The notes: a model not told the origin generated them from the sequence alone. A stretch of DNA of 64,000 nucleotides from Erysipelothrix piscisicarius (GCF_003931795.1 NZ_CP034234.1:1550001-1614000), one strand, 5' to 3'; shown: positions 19,904-29,767, counted from the first letter of the stretch. Translations and numbers: made by a program.

Positions 19904-21734
19904 ACGTATTCATTATTTTTGTTTCATTTTTCTCGTTAAACTGGTTCATATAGAGTTCATAATATCGACCTTTTTGGTTCATAAGACTCTCATGATTACC
20001 ATCTTCGATAATGGTTCCTTTATCAATAACAAGGATGCGATCTGCACTCACAATCGTCGAAAGACGATGCGCAATAATGAAACTTGTTTTTTCTTTAAGA
20101 ACGGTTTCAACTGCGTTTTGAATAATCGCTTCCGTTTCAGTATCAATTGAGGCTGTAGCTTCGTCGAGGATAAAGATTGATGGATTTACAAGAATTGCCC
20201 GAGCAAAGGAAATCAATTGTTTCTGCCCTGTCGACAATCGGCTTCCGCCTTCACCTACATCTGTTTGATATCCATCTTCAAGTTCTGTGATAAAGCGATG
20301 TGCATCAACAAGTTTTGCAGCCCGTATGACCGCTTCATCAGAAGCATTGGGTTTCCCATACGCGATGTTATCACGAACCGATCCAGAAAAGAGGTGGGGT
20401 GCTTGTAAAACATATCCAAGATGTGAGTGGAGCCATCCAATCGATCGTTCTCGATAGTCTACCCCATCAATCCTAATCGAACCTGAAATGGGTTCATAAA
20501 AACGACAAATAAGGTTTACAATGGTTGACTTACCACTTCCCGTCTCTCCAACTAAAGCGACGCGTTGTTTGGGTTCAACGGTTAAATTAAAGTTTTTTAA
20601 TATCGGTTCCGATGCTTGATAATAAAAATCAACATCTTTAAATTCAATATTTCCAACGATCGGTTCATAGACCGATTCTTTGGGATTTAAGATTGTTCCA
20701 TATTTTTCAATAACATCTGGACGATCGATGAGTGATGAATCTTGTTCCAATAATGAAAGAACACGCTCTGCAGATGCTTGGGCCATTTGTAACTGTGCAA
20801 ACACATTACTAATATTACGGAGCGGTTCAAAAAAACGTTCCGCATATTGTGTAAATAGGATTAAAGTTCCAATTTGGATAACACCTTGTAACGCCATGTT
20901 CCCACCAACATAAATAATACCCGCATTGCCTAACGAAGAAATAATGGTAATGATAGGCATATACAGTGCACTGAGTATGACAGCATGAATGGACTTTGAT
21001 CGCATGGCCATGGTGTTGTTTTTAAATTCACTGTAATGAATCGACTCCAATCCCATTGACTTAGTAGTCTTTGCTCCGGTAATCCCTTCACTAAATCCAT
21101 GGGTGATTTTTGAATTCTCCGCACGAACGTTTCGATAGTTTTTTAGGATACGTTTTTGAAACCACGAGCTTACAAAGTAAACCATAGGTACAATCACAAG
21201 AATGATTAACGCAAGTTTCCAATTGACCGTAAACATGACCACCAACAACATCATCATGACTAAAAATCCCCAAACTAAATCATTAAAACTCCAGGAGAGG
21301 ATTTCCGACAACCGTGAGACATCACTGGTCATTCGAGCCATAATTCATCCTGTAGGCGTTTTGTCATAATATGAAAAAGGAAGATTTTGAAGTTTTTCCA
21401 TAACATTTTGACGGATTTGATAACTAATATCCATCTCAATAAGACCACTTCGATAAATAAATTCATAAATTAGAAATGCTTGGACCGCAACCAAACCTCC
21501 ATATAAGAGCGCAAACTTCAATATGGCTTCTGTTGAACCTTGACCTTGATAGAAAACATCAATGGCATATCGATTCAAGATGGGAAGGATAATCCCAATA
21601 ACCGCTTCAAACAGAACAAAAAACAGCGCTAAAAACAGATTCTTTTTGTTCTCAAGCAGCATCATTAGGATTTTTTTCCAAAGCCCAACATCTAATTTTT
21701 CAGAAGTAAACTGCTCTTCTTCTCTATAACTCAT
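19884..21734 (-). pseudogene. YheH-like ABC exporter half-transporter, interrupted by an in-frame TGA
   Basis: One half of a heterodimeric ABC exporter: membrane domain then ATPase, 616 codons. It starts at 21734 behind AGGAGG and overlaps the end of the partner gene by 11 bp. The codon at 21347-21345 is TGA inside SYYDKTPTG-stop-IMARMTSDVSRL. The family normally has Trp here (GWIMARMTSD), so TGG to TGA is the simplest explanation. The frame is otherwise intact. The ATPase has GETGSGKST, a non-canonical signature LSTGQKQL and an intact Walker B FILDEATASID. The TGA removes most of the membrane domain and the ATPase from the first product, although re-initiation at a downstream ATG is possible. 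Confidence 0.87.
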
Positions 21735-23531
21735 CGACAAATCCTCCTTTCTGATTGGTTTGAATATCATAAATATTTCGATACAGTCCATCAACGTTCA
21801 ATAGCGAATTATGTGTACCAATTTGCTTGATTTCGCCATCAAGAATAACAATAATTTTATCCGCATTTTGTGCACTGTTAATACGATGGGTAATGATGAT
21901 GGATGTGGCATTTTTAGTATGATTTAATGCTTCTCGAATGGAAGCATCAGTTTGAGAATCTAATGCAGATAATGAATCATCAAAAATTAAAATCGGTGTA
22001 TTTGCGATAAGCGTCCGGGCAATCGCAACACGTTGTTTTTGTCCACCGGATAGGGTAACACCTTTCTCACCAACGGGTGTTTCATACCCTTGGTCAAAAG
22101 AAGTTATAACATCATGAATCGAAGCAATTCGAGACGCGTCATAGACGTCTTGCTCCGAAGCGTGTGGAATGGCAATACGAATGTTTTCAAAAAGGGTTTT
22201 TGAATAGAGATAAGGTTCTTGTAAAACAAGTCCTACTTGCTTACGGAGAGAACTTTTCGCGATCTCGTTTATGTTAATCCCGTCAATTTTAATGGACCCT
22301 TCAGATACATCATAAATGCGCGTAAGTAAATGAACCAAACTTGATTTACCACTCCCTGTTGGTCCCATAATCGCACCCGTCTCTCCCGGTTGAATGGTAA
22401 AATTCAAATTTTTAAGAACGGGGGTGGATGCATCATCGTATTGAAACGATACATTTTCAAAAATAATTTCACCCTTAATTTCAGGCTTTAATCCTGACTC
22501 AAGATCTTCAATCGGCAGGTCTAAGATTTCGTTCAAACGATCAATACTTACACTAACCTTTCCCATATCGGATAAGCCATATCGGATAAGGTTCGGCCAA
22601 CATTACGTATTGGCCACAACACCATATTTACATAAGAAATAAAGACAATCGCATTCCCAATGGATAAATTGCCCGCACGCACTTCAAAAATACTTGCGAT
22701 AAGCACAATTAATGTCTGCATAAAACAAAGTAAATCAGAGGTCCCCCAATAGATTCCGAGAAGTCTGATCATTTCCTTTGTTATGGAGGCATAGGCTTGG
22801 TTTTTAGCTTCAAATTTCGTAACTTCAAACTTTTCTTGATTAAATGCTTTCACAACTCGGACGGCATCCATGCTTTCTTGAAATGTATTCGATAATGCTG
22901 CTTCCGCTTCATCACTTTGCTTAAACACTGCCTGCATTTTTTTAAAGAATAGAAACGCAAACCCAAAAATAAAGGGAAAAGAAATCATGGTAATCCAGGT
23001 CATCGTTACATTAATACGGAATAATACCGTCAATGCGATTACAACCATGGTAAAAGCATAAACAAGTTCCTGAATTTTTGATTTGAGAAAACGTCCAATC
23101 TGATCGACATCACTGGTACAACGTTGTATTAAATCACCGGTTTTTGCTCGTACATGGTAGGCGTATGGAAGTTTCTGTAGGTGATCAAACACATCATTAC
23201 GTAAACTTTCTGAGAAAAATTCAGAAAAAGAACCAATTGAATAACCTGCACAAAAATGTGCAACACCACTTAAGATGTTCAGCACAACAATTACCACACC
23301 AACATACCATAAATGTTCACGAACGGAATGCATTCCACCTAAAAAATTCGTAAGTGTGTTCATCCATGATGTCGTTATGGGTAAATCATTTAAAACATGA
23401 TCAATGGTGTATTGAAGTAATAAGGGATTGACTAAAAGCACTGCACAATAAACTACTACCGAAAAGATCATCACAATTATTTTTTTTCGATGACCCTCAG
23501 TATATTTAGAAATAAATCTAATATTTTTCAT
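21724..23531 (-). pseudogene. YheI-like ABC exporter half-transporter, frameshifted by a 14-bp tandem duplication
   Basis: Partner half of the heterodimeric exporter. The start is the ATG at 23531, with GAGG five bases upstream. The membrane domain reads to RTLSDMAYPIWERLV, then stops. The ATPase continues in another frame from RTLSDMGKVSVSIDRLNEIL. The cause is visible: a 14-base unit is present twice at 22563-22590. Removing one copy restores a 597-residue open frame. The ATPase has GPTGSGKSS, a canonical LSGGQKQR signature and Walker B LIFDDSLSALD. The catalytic Glu is replaced by Asp, as in the degenerate site of heterodimeric exporters. Substrate unknown; drugs or lipids are typical. Confidence 0.9.
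22563..22590. repeat. Perfect 14-bp tandem duplication
   Basis: CCATATCGGATAAG occurs twice head to tail. Because 14 is not a multiple of three, it shifts the frame of the exporter gene. Loss of one copy by slippage would restore the gene. Confidence 0.95.
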
Positions 23532-23571
23532 ATTCACCTCGATATTATTGTATCTTCTCCTTTAAAGCTTA

Positions 23572-23600
23572 AAAAACACATTTTCATGTGTTTTTATGAA
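23572..23600 (-). terminator. Intrinsic terminator after the small cysteine-containing ORF
   Basis: AAAAACACAT pairs with ATGTGTTTTT around TTTC, with T-runs on both strands. It separates the small gene from the exporter operon. Confidence 0.8.
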
Positions 23601-23624
23601 TATCTATGCTGAAAAATAAGTGGG

Positions 23625-23852
23625 CTAGGAGACACTTAAAGAATCACACAGACAATCATAAGTATTTTGTTCAAAACAAAATGCGACGCTCGATAATGCA
23701 ACATTATCATTTTTATTCACTTGGGTTAAAAGGTGCTTACTATTTCTTGGAGACACAAAAGCCCCTTGCTGATTAAAAAAGTCAAAAACTATCTCTGCCA
23801 TAATCATTAGAAATAAAACAACACACATTAAACATTTATCTGAGCGATTCAT
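23625..23852 (-). CDS. Small membrane-anchored protein, unknown
   Basis: 75 residues. One hydrophobic N-terminal segment (CLMCVVLFLMIMAEIVFDFF, about 7-26) could be an uncleaved signal or membrane anchor. It is followed by about 48 polar residues with three cysteines (FCFEQNTYDCLCDS) near the C-terminus. AAAGGAGG lies six bases upstream of the ATG and a terminator follows, so the gene is probably real and monocistronic. I do not recognise a family. Confidence 0.55.
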   Translation of the reverse strand: MNRSDKCLMCVVLFLMIMAEIVFDFFNQQGAFVSPRNSKHLLTQVNKNDNVALSSVAFCFEQNTYDCLCDSLSVS

Positions 23853-23955
23853 AAGTTCCTCCTTTCATTTGTATATATTTTATCATATATTTCAAAAAAA
23901 GTAATCAATACCCAACATCGTGATAGAGATTTGGTATAATAGAAATGGTGATAAA

Positions 23956-25479
23956 ATGAAACTTAAAATCGTCGTCACAACGGACGTCCATGGAAATATC
24001 TTTCCAACAAATTATACAAGTCGTGAAAACCTCGAAGATTATGGGCTTGCACGCATTAGTACTGCAGTAAATCAATTCCGAAAGGAAGGAAATGTTTTAC
24101 TCTTAGATAACGGGGATGCTTTTCAGGGAACTCCGTTATTAACTTACGCACATCAACATGCGCAATCCGTACCCAATCCTATGGCACAATGTTTTAATGC
24201 CATGAATTATGATTTTATTAATTTAGGAAATCATGATTTTAATTATGGACCTGAAATTCTCCAAAAATACATAAGCGAAAACAATGCACCCCTACTTACT
24301 TCAAATCTTGAAATAGATGGGTCTGTACCGGGCCAAACTCAAATTCTTACTTATGAAGGTAAAACGATTGCACTTATTGGTGTTTTAACGAAATATATTC
24401 CACATTGGGAACGTCCTGCTCATATCGAAAACATGGTTTTCAAAAGTGCTTTTGACCAGCTCCAACAAGAAGTTCAACGTGTACGAAATGATGTCGACTA
24501 TGTCATTGCTATGTACCATGGTGGTTTAGAGCGTGATCCGCAAACGGGTGAACCGACTGAACGGCTTACTGGTGAAAATGAAGGATATGCTATGACTGAG
24601 ATTGAAGGGTTAGATATTCTAATTACAGGACATCAACACCGTTCCTTTATCGAAACCGTTAACGGGGTTTTAGTAACTCAAAACACCTTTAAAGCAAAGG
24701 AATTGATTACGATTGATCTTGATTTGGAAACCGGAAACGCCTCAGCAAAACGACTCAGTGCCTCCGATTATGATGTAGACCAAAATTTATTGGAACCACT
24801 ACAAGGCTTACAAAACGAAACACAAACATGGTTGGACCAACCCGTTGGAACCTTAGAAAACATGGATGTGATGATTAACGATGCATTGGATGCACGCCTT
24901 CATAAACATCCGCTCGTTTCACTCTTAAATCAAATACAACTTGAACGATCGGGTGCACAAATTTCTTCTGTAGCCCTTTTTAACGGGGCTCAAGGATTTA
25001 GAAAATCAATCACAATGCGTGAATTAGTAAGCACCTACCTATATCCGAATACGTTGGTGGTAAAGCGAATGAGTGGAAAAGCACTTCGTGAAATGATTGA
25101 ATTTAGCGCCCATTATTTTACCGTCGATGCCCACCAACACATTGTTCCCTCACCGGAATACGTTGAACCCAAGCCACAACATTATAATTACGATATGCTT
25201 GATGGCGTGGATTACACCCTTGATATCTCAAAACCGAGAGGTTCACGTGTAGTGAGCCTAACGTATCAAGATAAACCAGTTCAAGATAGTGATGAATTCA
25301 CCGTGGTTGTAAACAATTATCGAGCAATGGGGGGCGGAAACTATACCATGGTTGCGGAAAGTGAAACTTTAGAAGATATCCAAGAAGAAATGGTCGATAT
25401 CATTATGGATTATTTTATTCAACATTCCCCAGTTTACGTCAATCATCGTGATAATATTAAAGTAATTGCATCAAGATAA
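23956..25479 (+). CDS. 5'-nucleotidase / 2',3'-cyclic phosphodiesterase family metallophosphatase
   Basis: 507 residues. An N-terminal calcineurin-like metallophosphatase domain (about 1-270) has metal motifs VTTDVHGN, LDNGDAFQG, LGNHDFNYG, AMYHGG and TGHQHRS. A C-terminal 5'-nucleotidase domain (about 300-505) has FNGAQGFR and NNYRAMGGGNY. The start at 23956 was chosen for GGTGA spacing. There is no signal peptide or LPXTG anchor, unlike most surface-located relatives, so this version appears cytosolic. Likely substrates are nucleotides, or 2',3'-cyclic nucleotides from RNA decay. It precedes purA but has its own terminator. Confidence 0.88.
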   Translation: MKLKIVVTTDVHGNIFPTNYTSRENLEDYGLARISTAVNQFRKEGNVLLLDNGDAFQGTPLLTYAHQHAQSVPNPMAQCFNAMNYDFINLGNHDFNYGPEILQKYISENNAPLLTSNLEIDGSVPGQTQILTYEGKTIALIGVLTKYIPHWERPAHIENMVFKSAFDQLQQEVQRVRNDVDYVIAMYHGGLERDPQTGEPTERLTGENEGYAMTEIEGLDILITGHQHRSFIETVNGVLVTQNTFKAKELITIDLDLETGNASAKRLSASDYDVDQNLLEPLQGLQNETQTWLDQPVGTLENMDVMINDALDARLHKHPLVSLLNQIQLERSGAQISSVALFNGAQGFRKSITMRELVSTYLYPNTLVVKRMSGKALREMIEFSAHYFTVDAHQHIVPSPEYVEPKPQHYNYDMLDGVDYTLDISKPRGSRVVSLTYQDKPVQDSDEFTVVVNNYRAMGGGNYTMVAESETLEDIQEEMVDIIMDYFIQHSPVYVNHRDNIKVIASR

Positions 25480-25484
25480 AAACC

Positions 25485-25527
25485 AAAAATACAAAGCTTC
25501 GAATACTTAGAAGTTTTGTATTTTTTT
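25485..25527 (+). terminator. Intrinsic terminator after the nucleotidase gene
   Basis: A 16-bp stem with one wobble pair (AAAAATACAAAGCTTC with GAAGTTTTGTATTTTT) is followed by a T-run. Confidence 0.85.
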
Positions 25528-25547
25528 AATTCAATCGAAAAAAAATC

Positions 25548-25576
25548 TTGACACTCGAAAAAAATAAAAGTATTCT
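25548..25576 (+). promoter_or_regulatory. Sigma-A-type promoter of purA
   Basis: TTGACA (25548-25553), 17-base spacer, TATTCT (25571-25576). Transcription would begin near 25583, giving a leader of about 50 bases. Confidence 0.85.
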
Positions 25577-25589
25577 AGTTCGTGTACAG

Positions 25590-25620
25590 TGAGACACAAT
25601 GGTGTCTCATTTTGTATTTT
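25590..25620 (+). promoter_or_regulatory. Terminator-like hairpin in the purA leader
   Basis: TGAGACAC pairs perfectly with GTGTCTCA around AATG. TTTTGTATTTT follows, and then the AGGAGG of purA. The shape is that of an attenuator, but no competing antiterminator or ligand-binding domain is visible in the short leader. Confidence 0.55.
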
Positions 25621-25632
25621 CAGGAGGTAATT

Positions 25633-26913
25633 ATGATTAAAGCTATAGTAGGTGCCAACTGGGGCGATGAGGGTAAAGGAAAGCTCACAGATGTATTCGC
25701 AAGTGAGTCTGACATTATTGTTCGGTTCCAAGGGGGCAATAACGCAGGTCATACAATTATTAATGATCAAGGAAAGTTTGCGCTAAAGATGTTACCATCC
25801 GGTGTTTTCTATAAACATACGATTAATGTTATTGGTAATGGTGTTGCGTTAAACATTCCTGCATTCATTCAAGAGTTAGAGGAATTAAAGACTCGAGGTG
25901 TTCATCCTCAAGTTATTGTAAGTGATCGTGCTCAAATCGTGATGAGTTACCATAAGAATTTTGATGTTTATGAGGAAGCACGTATGGGTAAAGATCAGTT
26001 TGGATCTACCAAATCGGGGATTGCGCCTTTTTATTCCGATAAATACGCAAAAATCGGGTTCCAAGTCTGTGAGTTATACAACGAAGACTGGTTACGCAGT
26101 AAAATTGATCGTGTTCTTGATATCAAAAATACTTTATTAGTAAATTTATATCATCAAGAACCGCTGTCAGCGGATGCAATCTTTGAAGAATTAATGCAAT
26201 ACCGTGATTTAATTGACCCTTATGTTCGCGATGTCTTCACCTTTTTAAATGAAGCGCATGATCAAGGTAAAAACATTCTCTTCGAAGGGCAACTTGGTGC
26301 ATTACGTGATCCCGACTTTGGAATTTATCCTTATTCAACCTCTTCATCTACTTTAGCTTACTATGCGACCATCGGAGCAGGATTGCCACATCCTATCGAC
26401 GAAGTATGGGCAGTCACAAAAGCTTATTCAAGTTGTGTTGGTGCTGGTGCATTTGTCTCAGAAATTTTTGGAGAAGAAGCCGAGGCATTGCGAAGACGTG
26501 GTGGTGATGCGGGTGAGTATGGCGTTAATACTAAACGTCCTCGTCGTGTTGGCTACTTTGATGCGGTCGCAACACGTTTTGGATGTAAAACCCAAGGCGC
26601 AACTCATGTTGCACTCACAAACATTGATGTTCTTTCCTATCTAGATGAAATCAAGGTTGTAACGGCATATGAGTATCAAGGACAACAATCCATGCGATTT
26701 GGAAATATTACAGAATTAGAACATACAACCCCTGTAATTGAAACATTCCCTGGATGGAAAGAAGATATTACACACATTACATGCTATGATGACCTTCCTG
26801 AAAATTGTAAAAACTATATTAATAAACTTGAAATGCTCATTGATACAAATATTGCACTTGTTTCAAATGGTCCAAATCGAAACCAAATTATGAAGCGTAC
26901 GCCTTTACGGTAA
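25633..26913 (+). CDS. purA: Adenylosuccinate synthetase
   Basis: Catalyses GTP-dependent joining of IMP and aspartate, the first committed step to AMP. 426 residues, normal length. Motifs: the N-terminal GTP-binding loop GANWGDEGKGK with catalytic Asp, NAGHTII with catalytic His, the IMP-binding STKSGIAPFYSDK, the switch loop GQLGALRDPDFG, TKAYSSCVGAGAF, and the C-terminal SNGPNRNQIM. The start at 25633 has AGGAGG six bases upstream. It has a strong promoter and a leader hairpin, and ends in a bidirectional terminator facing cysE. Confidence 0.96.
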   Translation: MIKAIVGANWGDEGKGKLTDVFASESDIIVRFQGGNNAGHTIINDQGKFALKMLPSGVFYKHTINVIGNGVALNIPAFIQELEELKTRGVHPQVIVSDRAQIVMSYHKNFDVYEEARMGKDQFGSTKSGIAPFYSDKYAKIGFQVCELYNEDWLRSKIDRVLDIKNTLLVNLYHQEPLSADAIFEELMQYRDLIDPYVRDVFTFLNEAHDQGKNILFEGQLGALRDPDFGIYPYSTSSSTLAYYATIGAGLPHPIDEVWAVTKAYSSCVGAGAFVSEIFGEEAEALRRRGGDAGEYGVNTKRPRRVGYFDAVATRFGCKTQGATHVALTNIDVLSYLDEIKVVTAYEYQGQQSMRFGNITELEHTTPVIETFPGWKEDITHITCYDDLPENCKNYINKLEMLIDTNIALVSNGPNRNQIMKRTPLR

Positions 26914-26916
26914 AAG

Positions 26917-26945
26917 AAAAACGAACAGAATCTGTTCGTTTTTTT
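26917..26945. terminator. Bidirectional terminator between purA and cysE
   Basis: AAAAACGAACAGA and TCTGTTCGTTTTTTT form a stem of about 12 bp with A and T runs on either side. Confidence 0.85.
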
Positions 26946-27476
26946 CTATAATCTTCCCTCATCACTACATTTATTGCGTATTGTACGAGCAGGAATGCCT
27001 GCAACAATATCACAGCGTGCGACATCTTTAGTCACAACACTCCCCGCACCAATTACGGCTTCATCATGAATCATAATATTACCAAGTACCTGTGCTCCAG
27101 CACCGACGTGTACTTTATTTCCTAACGTTGGATGTCTTTTGCCCGGTTCGCGTGATTTACCACCTAAAGTAACCCCATGATGAATTAAACAATCATCACC
27201 AATAATTGCAGTCTGTCCAATGACAACACCGCTTCCATGATCAATAATAAAACGTCGCCCAATCTGTGCTCCTGGATGAATCTCGATTTGTGTCAAAAAA
27301 CGTCCGAGTTGCGAAATGAATCGTGCTACAAAGTAAAACTTAATACGATAGAAACAATGTGCGATTCGATAAAACCCCATCGCATGGTATCCTGGATAGA
27401 GTAAAATTACCTCCAGAACTGATCGTACAGCAGGATCTTGTTTTTTATATGCACGTGCTGTCTCTAAAAATCTCAT
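26946..27476 (-). CDS. cysE: Serine O-acetyltransferase
   Basis: Makes O-acetylserine from serine and acetyl-CoA for cysteine synthesis. 176 residues, the short bacterial CysE form. The N-terminal helical part (ARAYKKQDPAVRSVLEVILL, PGYHAMGFYRIAH) is followed by the left-handed beta-helix of hexapeptide repeats (IHPGAQIGRRFIIDHGSGVVIG). The catalytic His is in that stretch, followed by GVTLGGKSREPGKRHP and VGAGAQVLG. No cysteine synthase is in the window. It lies 10 bp after the kinase gene on the same strand and may be cotranscribed with it. Confidence 0.92.
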   Translation of the reverse strand: MRFLETARAYKKQDPAVRSVLEVILLYPGYHAMGFYRIAHCFYRIKFYFVARFISQLGRFLTQIEIHPGAQIGRRFIIDHGSGVVIGQTAIIGDDCLIHHGVTLGGKSREPGKRHPTLGNKVHVGAGAQVLGNIMIHDEAVIGAGSVVTKDVARCDIVAGIPARTIRNKCSDEGRL

Positions 27477-27486
27477 AAAATATTCC

Positions 27487-28089
27487 TTATTTTAATTCGA
27501 GTAACGCTTCATTGATAAGTTTTAGAACATAAATTCGATCGGCTTCATTATTTTCAAAATCAAGATGATCAACATTAATCTTAAGCATGGGTGAAAGATC
27601 GTAATTATCAAAATAATTACTGTATTCACGATTGAGTTTTTCCCAATATTCGCGTTCAACAATTAATTCATAATCTCTCCCACGTTTCTTAATGCGGTTC
27701 ATTGCCTCATCAACACTTATTTCAAGATATACCATTAATTTGGGAACATGAACATGTTCAAGCATATTTTGTAATAACTCAGAATAAATTTGAAATTCTT
27801 CGTCACTCATTTCTCCACTTAAGTTTAACATACGGGCGAATATTGCGTCCCCATATATGCTTCGGTCCATAACCGCTTTGATTACGTCTTTCGCTTGTTT
27901 GATATGCTCAAAACGCTTATTTAAGAAAAACACTTGTAATGGAAATGAATAGCGACAACGGTCATGATAAAACTTATCCAAAACAGGATTATCAACTACC
28001 GGTTCTTCCAACTCTTCATAGCCCCCTTGACCAAGAATACGCATTGATGAACTTTTCCCAACACCTACAACCCCTTCAATAACTATCAT
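27487..28089 (-). CDS. Deoxynucleoside kinase (deoxyguanosine/deoxyadenosine kinase type)
   Basis: 200 residues. It phosphorylates deoxynucleosides in the salvage pathway. The P-loop is IEGVVGVGKSS at the N-terminus, the substrate-binding DRSIYGDAIFA is near residue 85 (the DRS/ERS motif of the dNK family), and the LID region is NRIKKRGRDYE near 140. The start at 28089 was chosen because AGAGG lies eight bases upstream and the P-loop then begins at residue 5, as in relatives. Exact base preference cannot be told. Confidence 0.85.
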   Translation of the reverse strand: MIVIEGVVGVGKSSSMRILGQGGYEELEEPVVDNPVLDKFYHDRCRYSFPLQVFFLNKRFEHIKQAKDVIKAVMDRSIYGDAIFARMLNLSGEMSDEEFQIYSELLQNMLEHVHVPKLMVYLEISVDEAMNRIKKRGRDYELIVEREYWEKLNREYSNYFDNYDLSPMLKINVDHLDFENNEADRIYVLKLINEALLELK

Positions 28090-28223
28090 GTCATAAACCT
28101 CTTTCCGTGATACATAATTTAATATATCGCTATAATTAAATCCCATAACTCACCACCATCTCATGTCCCTAAGAGACACTCTATTCATAAGTTTAGCTTT
28201 GTAATGACAAAAAAGCAAGCCTC

Positions 28224-29150
28224 TTAACGATAGAGTTTCGTAATTTTATGACATTCATCAACAATCCATTCGCGAAGCCACTCCGGTTTTAAAACCGTAA
28301 TATGAGAACCGCCTTGTAAAATAAAATCTTTAACGGCAAGTTCATTCGAAAACTCGACTTTTAGAATAAAGCGATGATCATCCAACCACGTAATTTCTTG
28401 GTGTTCACCCCAGATATACTCACTAATATAATCTTGCTCAAAAACTTCCAATTCTGCGAAGACGGGTTTTATTTTATAGCCGAATTTTGAAAATACATGC
28501 TTGCTTGAAGTTTCGTCATCAAACCGAAAAACCTCATCACGTAACGATAATTCATGAATGCGATTTACTTTTAGGCTCAAATAGCGATTCTTTTCATCAT
28601 AACCCAAAAGATACCAAAATTTATTGACAATCACAAGCTCATAAGGCTCAAAGACATAAGAACGCTTCTCCCGATGATTTTTACTATAAACAATATCAAT
28701 ACGCAAATGATGCTCAATGGCGTTCTCAAGCAGCTCTATATGTTTTTGATAGAGATTTGGATCAACATTAAGCTTAACCGATTGAAAAGCAGATACAGAT
28801 ACATTCCCACTATAATCCAACTGGTGTGATAATTTTGAAACAACAGCTACAAAGTCATTTCCGAGTGTCGGGTTATCCTGTGATAACAAAACCGCAAAAG
28901 CTTGCTTTAACATCTTGCGTTCATTACGTTCAAAAGCGAGCGGTTGTATTTGCGTTTTAGATTCTAAAACATAACCCCCACCTGGACCCATGACCGTAGT
29001 TATTTCATACCCTACCGATTCAAGTTCTGCTTTGAGTCGCTGCACACCACGCTCACTGATTTCCAAAAGATCCGCCAGCTCTGAAAGGGGAACAACAGAG
29101 CGTGCGGATAATACGTCTAACATAACCAAAGCATTGCTTAACTTACTCAT
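28224..29150 (-). CDS. WYL-domain transcriptional regulator
   Basis: 308-residue DeoR/HTH-11-like regulator. An N-terminal winged helix-turn-helix (about 1-60: VVPLSELADLLEISERGVQRL) is followed by a WYL ligand-sensing domain at about 130-200 (FEPYELVIVNKFWYLLGYDE, then LSLKVNRI) and a WCX-like C-terminal part. WYL proteins commonly respond to small ligands or nucleic acid and control metabolic or stress genes. Its ATG overlaps the upstream gene's stop (ATGAGTAA), so the two are translationally coupled. Confidence 0.85.
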   Translation of the reverse strand: MSKLSNALVMLDVLSARSVVPLSELADLLEISERGVQRLKAELESVGYEITTVMGPGGGYVLESKTQIQPLAFERNERKMLKQAFAVLLSQDNPTLGNDFVAVVSKLSHQLDYSGNVSVSAFQSVKLNVDPNLYQKHIELLENAIEHHLRIDIVYSKNHREKRSYVFEPYELVIVNKFWYLLGYDEKNRYLSLKVNRIHELSLRDEVFRFDDETSSKHVFSKFGYKIKPVFAELEVFEQDYISEYIWGEHQEITWLDDHRFILKVEFSNELAVKDFILQGGSHITVLKPEWLREWIVDECHKITKLYR

Positions 29151-29697
29151 AGATCGTTTGACCTTTGATAACATAACAGCGTGTTAAAAGATCATTAAAT
29201 TCAGATTCACTTCGGGCTATTTGACATAGTCCACCTAGTGAGAGTTCCGGAAGCAAGTCACTCACTTCAACGATACACTGACGACTTAACAATTCCCCTC
29301 GGTGAACCGCACCGGGAAATTCGGTTCCGGTATATGTCTGGATAAATGAAATTTCAAAATTTAAGTCTAGATCACGACTCACCGTTAATAGATTCGGTTC
29401 GTTGGACCCAAAATAATCATAAAGTGTTTGCGCTCCCGATACCGTTAAATAATTCGCACCACGATCTGATGAAGCAACCGAATAGTCGTTGGAGTAATGC
29501 GTATTGAATTTTAACTCATTATAGAAATCCTGTGCATCCTCATGAGAAACAAACTTTAAAGTCACGGAAACACTGTCTTCAAATGAGAGACCAAAGGTTT
29601 CTGTAAAACGAAGTGCCTGATCATTAATAAATGAGCTCACATCATTTCCTTTCATTGCAATCATCAAATCTTTTAAATTAAATCCTTTTTTCATCAT
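29143..29697 (-). CDS. Unknown protein coupled to the WYL regulator
   Basis: 184 residues, soluble, acidic, with no signal peptide, membrane helix or recognisable catalytic motif. GAGGTGATAC precedes the ATG, so the start is good. Its last bases overlap the first codons of the WYL regulator by 8 nt, implying a shared function. I do not recognise the family. The N-terminal FNLKDLMIAMKGNDVSSFIN and the central strand-rich part could suit a small alpha/beta sensor or partner of the regulator, but that is a guess. Confidence 0.6.
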   Translation of the reverse strand: MMKKGFNLKDLMIAMKGNDVSSFINDQALRFTETFGLSFEDSVSVTLKFVSHEDAQDFYNELKFNTHYSNDYSVASSDRGANYLTVSGAQTLYDYFGSNEPNLLTVSRDLDLNFEISFIQTYTGTEFPGAVHRGELLSRQCIVEVSDLLPELSLGGLCQIARSESEFNDLLTRCYVIKGQTIYE

Positions 29698-29767
29698 GTA
29701 TCACCTCTTGACTCAAGTATACCAATAGTATACGACAATTTTGGTCGTATATTCAAGAAAGCGAAAA

